A stretch of DNA of 64,000 bases from Pyrrhoderma lamaoense (lineage: Eukaryota; Basidiomycota; Agaricomycetes; Hymenochaetales; Hymenochaetaceae), in NCBI GenBank assembly GCA_002794735.1, contig NBAZ01000005.1, forward strand, positions 434,001 through 498,000. The letters are read 5' to 3'. How positions within the stretch are numbered: position 1 is the first letter of the stretch; each line of letters starts with the position of its first letter. The notes below the pieces were generated by a model. That model had not been told where the DNA came from. It saw nothing but the letters and a program-made list of their open reading frames with translations, and did no database searches. Below are positions 59,983 through 64,000 of this stretch, in pieces. Both the position numbers and the translations under genes were made by a program.

Positions 59983-62364
59983 ATGAGTCTATCAGGCCGT
60001 ATTCCCAGTCCTCTTAAAGTACAACCATATACTGGCTCTTCGGTTGGAATTGTAATCGGCATAGATGTTGGTACTACCTTTAGCGGTGTCTCGTATGCTA
60101 TATTGAGGCCAGATGAAGTACCGGCTGTCCAACATATTCCAAGGTATCTCTAGAGACAGTCCAAAGAAAAGCCAGAAAATGAGTTTCCCGCTTAGATATA
60201 CTTGTCAGACCTCAGGAGATAGCAAGATTCCGTCAATCATGTATTATAAAGGATCAGAGATGAAGGCAGCTGGGGCACAAGCTGTTACGGATGAGGTTCA
60301 ACAAGATGCTATAATCGATGGTTGGGAGAAAGTTGAATAGTAAGCCCTGGTAGCAGTAGCTCCGTTAATTATTAATACTGTTTTTTCTAGTTTTAAGATG
60401 CATATGAGGCCCACAGAAATAAATATCAAAACTAACGGACTCGATCTTGGAAGCCTCCCGAACCAGTTGACACCAACTAAGGTCATTGGTGATTTCCTTC
60501 GCTACCTCGATACCGAAGCAATTCAGTATATAGAGAATCACCATGTAGACGGGGCTAAACTTATCAAGCCAACAAAAGTTATGTCTTGAGTCTTCCTAAT
60601 GGTTGGACAGGTCTCCCTCAACAGAACATGCGCAAGGCAGCCATACTCGGTGGTTTAGTGAGAAATGCTGAGGAAGCTCAGGCTAAAATCAAGTTTATTT
60701 CTGAGGGTGAGGCCAGTGCTCTCGCGTGTCTGGCAAATGGACTTTGCCCTCCAAATCTCAAAGTACGTCCCGTTTGTTCCACCAATATGATTGCATTGGA
60801 AAGAACAACTATTTTCAGCCTGGTTATCGATTTATGATTGCAGACGCTGGAGGAGGTACCATCGATATAACTTCATATGAAATCACCAAAATTAGTCCTA
60901 AGCTCGAGATGAAGGAGATAGCCTCTTCTGATTGTACATAAGCTCATACTGAGCTTGTATTTCTGTGCTGATAATAGCCGTGCATATAGGTCGGTTTGCC
61001 GGATCGGTTTTTGTTAATGCGAAGGCTAAAGAGCTTTTACGAAGTAAAGTAGTGACCTTATTTATTGTGTCCTCTCTGACCATTTTTATATTCTACAGAG
61101 AAACTAAAAGGATCGAAGTTCTCTAATCCAGATGAGATCGATGAAATAATCAATGATAGCTTTGAGTTAAAGACCAAACGAACATTCAATGATAGTCAGG
61201 TCGCATCATGGCTTCAAGTTGGTAGCCGTAGGGATAATGATTCGGAACGTGGTATAAGAATGGGGAAACTACGCATCGAGGGGTAATATAAGAGGCATAT
61301 AATTCTTAACGATTCTAACAGTGGTTTTAAGGACGGAACTTGCTGAATGCTATAGTTTTTCTATCACCGAGGCCCTTGAGTCCATCAAGCGACAGATATC
61401 CGTCTGTGGCGGAAAGCCCATGGTAAAGTGTACTCTTCACCTACCTTGATCCAGTTGAATAACTACAGTCTTTTGTTCACAAGCCTGTCTGGCTTGTAGG
61501 AGGGTTTGGAGCTAGTCCATGGCTTTTGAAACAACTCCAAGAGGGGCTGGCAGATATCGGGGTCCTTGTCAGTCGGCCAGATATGTATCTGTTGGTAACT
61601 TTTTCTTAGTTCAATCGGATTAGTTCTTTTAGCACGACACGCTGATTCCTCTGCTATGGATAGAGCAAAAGCCGTCGCGGATGGCAATGTTCTGCATTCA
61701 CTAGGACGTATGGTTAGTTCAAGGTTTTCCCGGAACACGTATGGTGTAGAGACAGTGTGAGAATATAATGTGCGTAACCACGAGCACTGGCTCGTGCACA
61801 TCTCCAATACAGAGGTGCGGATGGTATTTTACGCATACCAGGAGCTTTTAGTGTTATCATAGAAAAGGTGATTGTTCTAGATCCGTATATTATGGAATCA
61901 TTTATCTCATAAACTTAGGACACGGAAGTCCAAGAAGCAACATATATTGCTCAACCATATGAATATGTCGTAGCAATATCTGATACAAGAGTCTTTATGA
62001 GCAAAATTAGTCTGCTAGTCTATACGGGTGAAGAACCTGTCCCGTCGTGGTATGGCAATAACGAAGGTATGGGTAAATTCTGATCATATCTACAAAGAAA
62101 CGTATCTGATCTACCACAACATGGATAGACAAGTTTTGCAAAGCTTGTACGATAACAGCTGATCTTTCTAATCTATGCTGCGATGAGAACCTTCATACCT
62201 TTGGGTTTATGAAGTGGTGGAATTTTGATATTTATGTTGAAATTAGTTTTGGAGGGACAGAGTTGGAAGCAAGAATTAAATGGTTTGAGAAGGTGTGAAT
62301 TCTAAATGCGTCTACAATAAAAAATGGTTTTACTGATGATCGCTCTCAGGGTGAAGCAAAATAG
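59983..62364 (+). pseudogene. HSP70-like ATPase, copy 2 (frameshift and altered exon)
   Basis: Paralogue of the preceding gene, with matching motifs: IVIGIDVGTTFSGVSYAIL, LPNGWTGLPQQNMRKAA, FISEGEASALACLANGLC, MIADAGGGTIDITSYEIT and VWLVGGFGASPWLLKQL. The end GEAK-stop at 62362-62364 parallels GQVK-stop in copy 1. Two defects are visible. The A run at 60574-60577 must gain one base to read KSYVLSLPNGWTG. The segment matching YGASAV..NREH of copy 1 contains an in-frame TGA (near 61760) and a later frame change. That segment can be removed by a GTATGG..ACAG intron that rejoins at GADGILRIPGAFSVIIEK, losing about 25 conserved residues. It may be decaying or partly mis-sequenced. Confidence 0.65.
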
Positions 62365-62989
62365 TAAGTTAAACATTCGTTATCTTAGCTTTATGTACTC
62401 ATCAGATCAAGTGGACCTGCAACAATTTTCCATGAGGAGTGAATATCCTGTTTATTTCTCCCTCTTGACCTTGAAATACAGTTTTATTCAAGTTGTTTCT
62501 TTTGATTTCGAGGTATACTAATGCGTCGTGCATAGTGTTGTATGTAATTATACATGGAGTATTGCTATATGAGAGAATTACTTATATATATGATAAAATC
62601 GACATTGTTCATGTCACTTAAGTCTGAAAATAAAGAGATACCCGTCTCTATATTTGTCGCGTACGTACGTACGTATGATAATATTAAATTCAAAGCACAA
62701 GTATCGACTCGGCACCACGATTTGCCGCCAGGACGCGATGCTTCCGGCAGTGAAGAGGCCTACTTAGAGCTTGATTTACGACATCTACGTGGGTTTCCTA
62801 CCTTTTGACTTTCGACTCTTGACACTGTAGCCTAGAGTAGATCTTGTGAGCCACACAGGTACCTAGAATATGACTTGCAGTAGTATTTATAACACCTTGG
62901 TTCTGTTTCCTATATCAGGTCACTATTCGTACGCGTGTAACTAGTTTCACAAGAGAGCTAGACATCTACCAAGTGGACGCTTGCTCCGT
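62365..62989. other. Intergenic spacer with a CGTA short repeat
   Basis: Upstream region of the DUF1748 gene. A self-complementary (CGTA)4 run lies at about 62660-62675. No convincing gene. Confidence 0.45.
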
Positions 62990-63334
62990 ATGACAATGAT
63001 AGGAAAACTCGTGCATTACACTGCAGACGCAGTACTTCTTTCCACCGTGCTTGCTGGAGTTCGTAGGTCTAGTGGATTCACGTATGATTCATTTTCTATG
63101 TTTCTTCATGTCTACCACTGACGTCTTTTTCATTGATACATGTCATTAATAACTTCGACAACTTGTTTACATCCTCTTTTATCATAAAGGCCCGATTCGT
63201 CAGCTATATCAGATCCTACAATGCGTTCTCTTGCGGACCGTTTCCTCAGCGTTGGCGAAACTATCTTTGACACAATCCAAGGAACTGCTGTAAACAGTAG
63301 CTACTTCAAACGCGAACCAAGAGATAGAAGATAG
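62990..63334 (+). CDS. DUF1748 small protein (EGO2/EGO4-like)
   Basis: A 78-residue protein from two exons (62990-63081, 63190-63334) joined in phase. The N-terminus MTMIGKLVHYTADAVLLSTV then LAGVRRSSGFTPD is the characteristic DUF1748 start, with one hydrophobic segment. The C-terminal part reads SDPTMRSLADRFLSVGETI then FDTIQGTAVNSSYFKRE. Yeast members of this family (Ego2, Ego4) are small proteins linked to the vacuolar EGO/TORC1 system. Transferring that role here is inference. The gene is shorter than most callers accept and is split by a 108-nt intron. Confidence 0.72.
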
Positions 63335-63592
63335 AACTCGTATATTTCATACACCATACACAGGCATTTCTAATACAACTTGTTTATGGCTGTAAAACTT
63401 TAACGAGGCTAACAGGGGTTTTGGTTTGTCGGCGGAACCAGTAGTGTATTTATAAATATTCTCCTAGTGTATTTTATCATTATCAACATCTTTATCTATC
63501 TGACCCTCTATATGTCTTCACAAGCTGGAAACAAGGCGGACTCTTAGAAAGGACATTCATGTTGGATAGATAGATACTACTTGCTAACCTAG

Positions 63593-64000
63593 TCAAGGCT
63601 CTGAGTGACGTCTAAGTAGAGTATTACATAAGCCAACTGAGTAACTCGACGTACCTGTGCACCTTATTGTGGCAATTGCAACACTCTTAAGCTCATCTGA
63701 AGATTTCAGCTCAACGATGGGTGCCCTCCTGTCGATTCCGCTGGCTGGTGGGCTGACGACTATTGGGTCTTCATGCCTTGCTGGTCTAGCATTCTGCTTT
63801 ACATCGACTGCAGGTGGGTTCGGGAGTACTAGTGTTTTGCAGCACCTAACATCTAGCTTAGCATCAATGTTCTGCAAGTCTTGTAACTGCAATTCGTCTA
63901 TCGCAACGCGTATTGGCTTTGCAGTAATGACTTCCATTCCAATGTGTACTATCCTCTCTAATTGAATGAGTTTTAGTTTATCTTCCTCTTCAATTCCATG
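63593..64000 (-). CDS. Partial gene running off the window end (minus strand)
   Basis: The minus-strand frame is open from the window edge (EEEDKLKLIQLERIVHIG) through VAIDELQLQDLQNIDAKL, NPPAVDVKQNARPARHEDP and VELKSSDELKSVAIATIR. It could end at the stop near 63593 or splice out at a GTACGTCG donor near 63655. It is hydrophilic and rather disordered. No family is recognised; the 5' part lies outside the window. Confidence 0.45.
   Translation of the reverse strand, partial: HGIEEEDKLKLIQLERIVHIGMEVITAKPIRVAIDELQLQDLQNIDAKLDVRCCKTLVLPNPPAVDVKQNARPARHEDPIVVSPPASGIDRRAPIVELKSSDELKSVAIATIRCTGTSSYSVGLCNTLLRRHSEP

Noticed and set aside
61758..61762. In-frame TGA in HSP70-like copy 2 as a selenocysteine codon
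   Set aside because: A nearby frame change also breaks the segment, and higher fungi are not known to make selenoproteins. Splicing or decay explains it better.
62660..62675. (CGTA)4 palindromic run as a regulatory site
   Set aside because: A simple short tandem repeat with no supporting context.
1..64000. tRNA genes, CRISPR arrays and intact transposons
   Set aside because: No tRNA T-loop/acceptor pattern, no regularly spaced repeats, and no transposase or reverse-transcriptase motifs were found by eye.

Overview
This window looks like nuclear DNA of a basidiomycete fungus, most likely an agaricomycete. The reasons are: genes split by many short introns (about 45-80 nt, with GT..AG ends and CTAAC/CTGAC-like branch sites); tightly packed single-copy housekeeping genes; families typical of mushroom-forming fungi (F-box/LRR proteins, HSP70-like ATPases, a bicupin oxalate decarboxylase, a fungal sesquiterpene synthase); and rather AT-rich intergenic DNA. 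I see no tRNA, rRNA, CRISPR array or intact transposon. All products below come from reading translations and splice joins by eye; no database search was run.

Layout. 1-6 kb: the Asn/Pro-rich 3' end of an unidentified minus-strand gene, then about 5 kb without a convincing gene. 6-11.6 kb: uracil-DNA glycosylase (-) and dolichol kinase (+), head to head with almost no spacer. 12.8-14.4 kb: unresolved coding fragments. 14.8-16 kb: sesquiterpene synthase (+). 16.4-19.7 kb: one minus-strand reading frame joining cystathionine beta-lyase to mevalonate kinase. 20.3-21.3 kb: intradiol dioxygenase-like gene with a frameshift. 21.8-22.8 kb: kinetochore SPC25. 23.2-24.6 kb: secreted ThuA-like protein. 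24.9-26.2 kb: ARV1. 26.6-28 kb: F-box protein. 28.2-31.1 kb: ABHD11/IMO32-type hydrolase (-) and TSC13 enoyl reductase (+), head to head. 31.4-32.8 kb: unknown five-exon gene. 33-34.3 kb: GET4. 36.3-38.5 kb: oxalate decarboxylase. 39-44 kb: gene-poor. 44.2-47.2 kb: transcription factor with C2H2 and Zn2Cys6 domains. 47.4-48.9 kb: urate oxidase. 49.6-50.3 kb: ATP synthase subunit g. 51-52.1 kb: degraded F-box gene. 52.7-53.6 kb: PHO88. 54-56 kb: SLM1/2-like PH protein. 56.4-62.4 kb: two tandem HSP70-like genes, both damaged. 63-63.3 kb: DUF1748 protein. 63.6-64 kb: a partial minus-strand gene running off the window.

How it fits together. Several genes serve the ER and isoprenoid/lipid metabolism: mevalonate kinase makes the precursor used by the terpene synthase and by dolichol synthesis, dolichol kinase makes dolichyl phosphate, ARV1 affects sterol/GPI lipid handling, TSC13 elongates very-long-chain fatty acids, and GET4 and PHO88/SND3 act in membrane-protein targeting. 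This is probably ordinary gene order, except that the terpene synthase lies convergent to and only 490 bp from the mevalonate kinase end. The most unusual object is the lyase-kinase fusion: one exon encodes the end of one enzyme and the start of the other with no stop and no usable methionine between them. A second pattern is that several otherwise intact genes (intradiol dioxygenase, GET4, SLM, second HSP70-like) are broken by single-base length changes, all in mononucleotide runs. That points to homopolymer errors in the assembly as much as to real gene decay.
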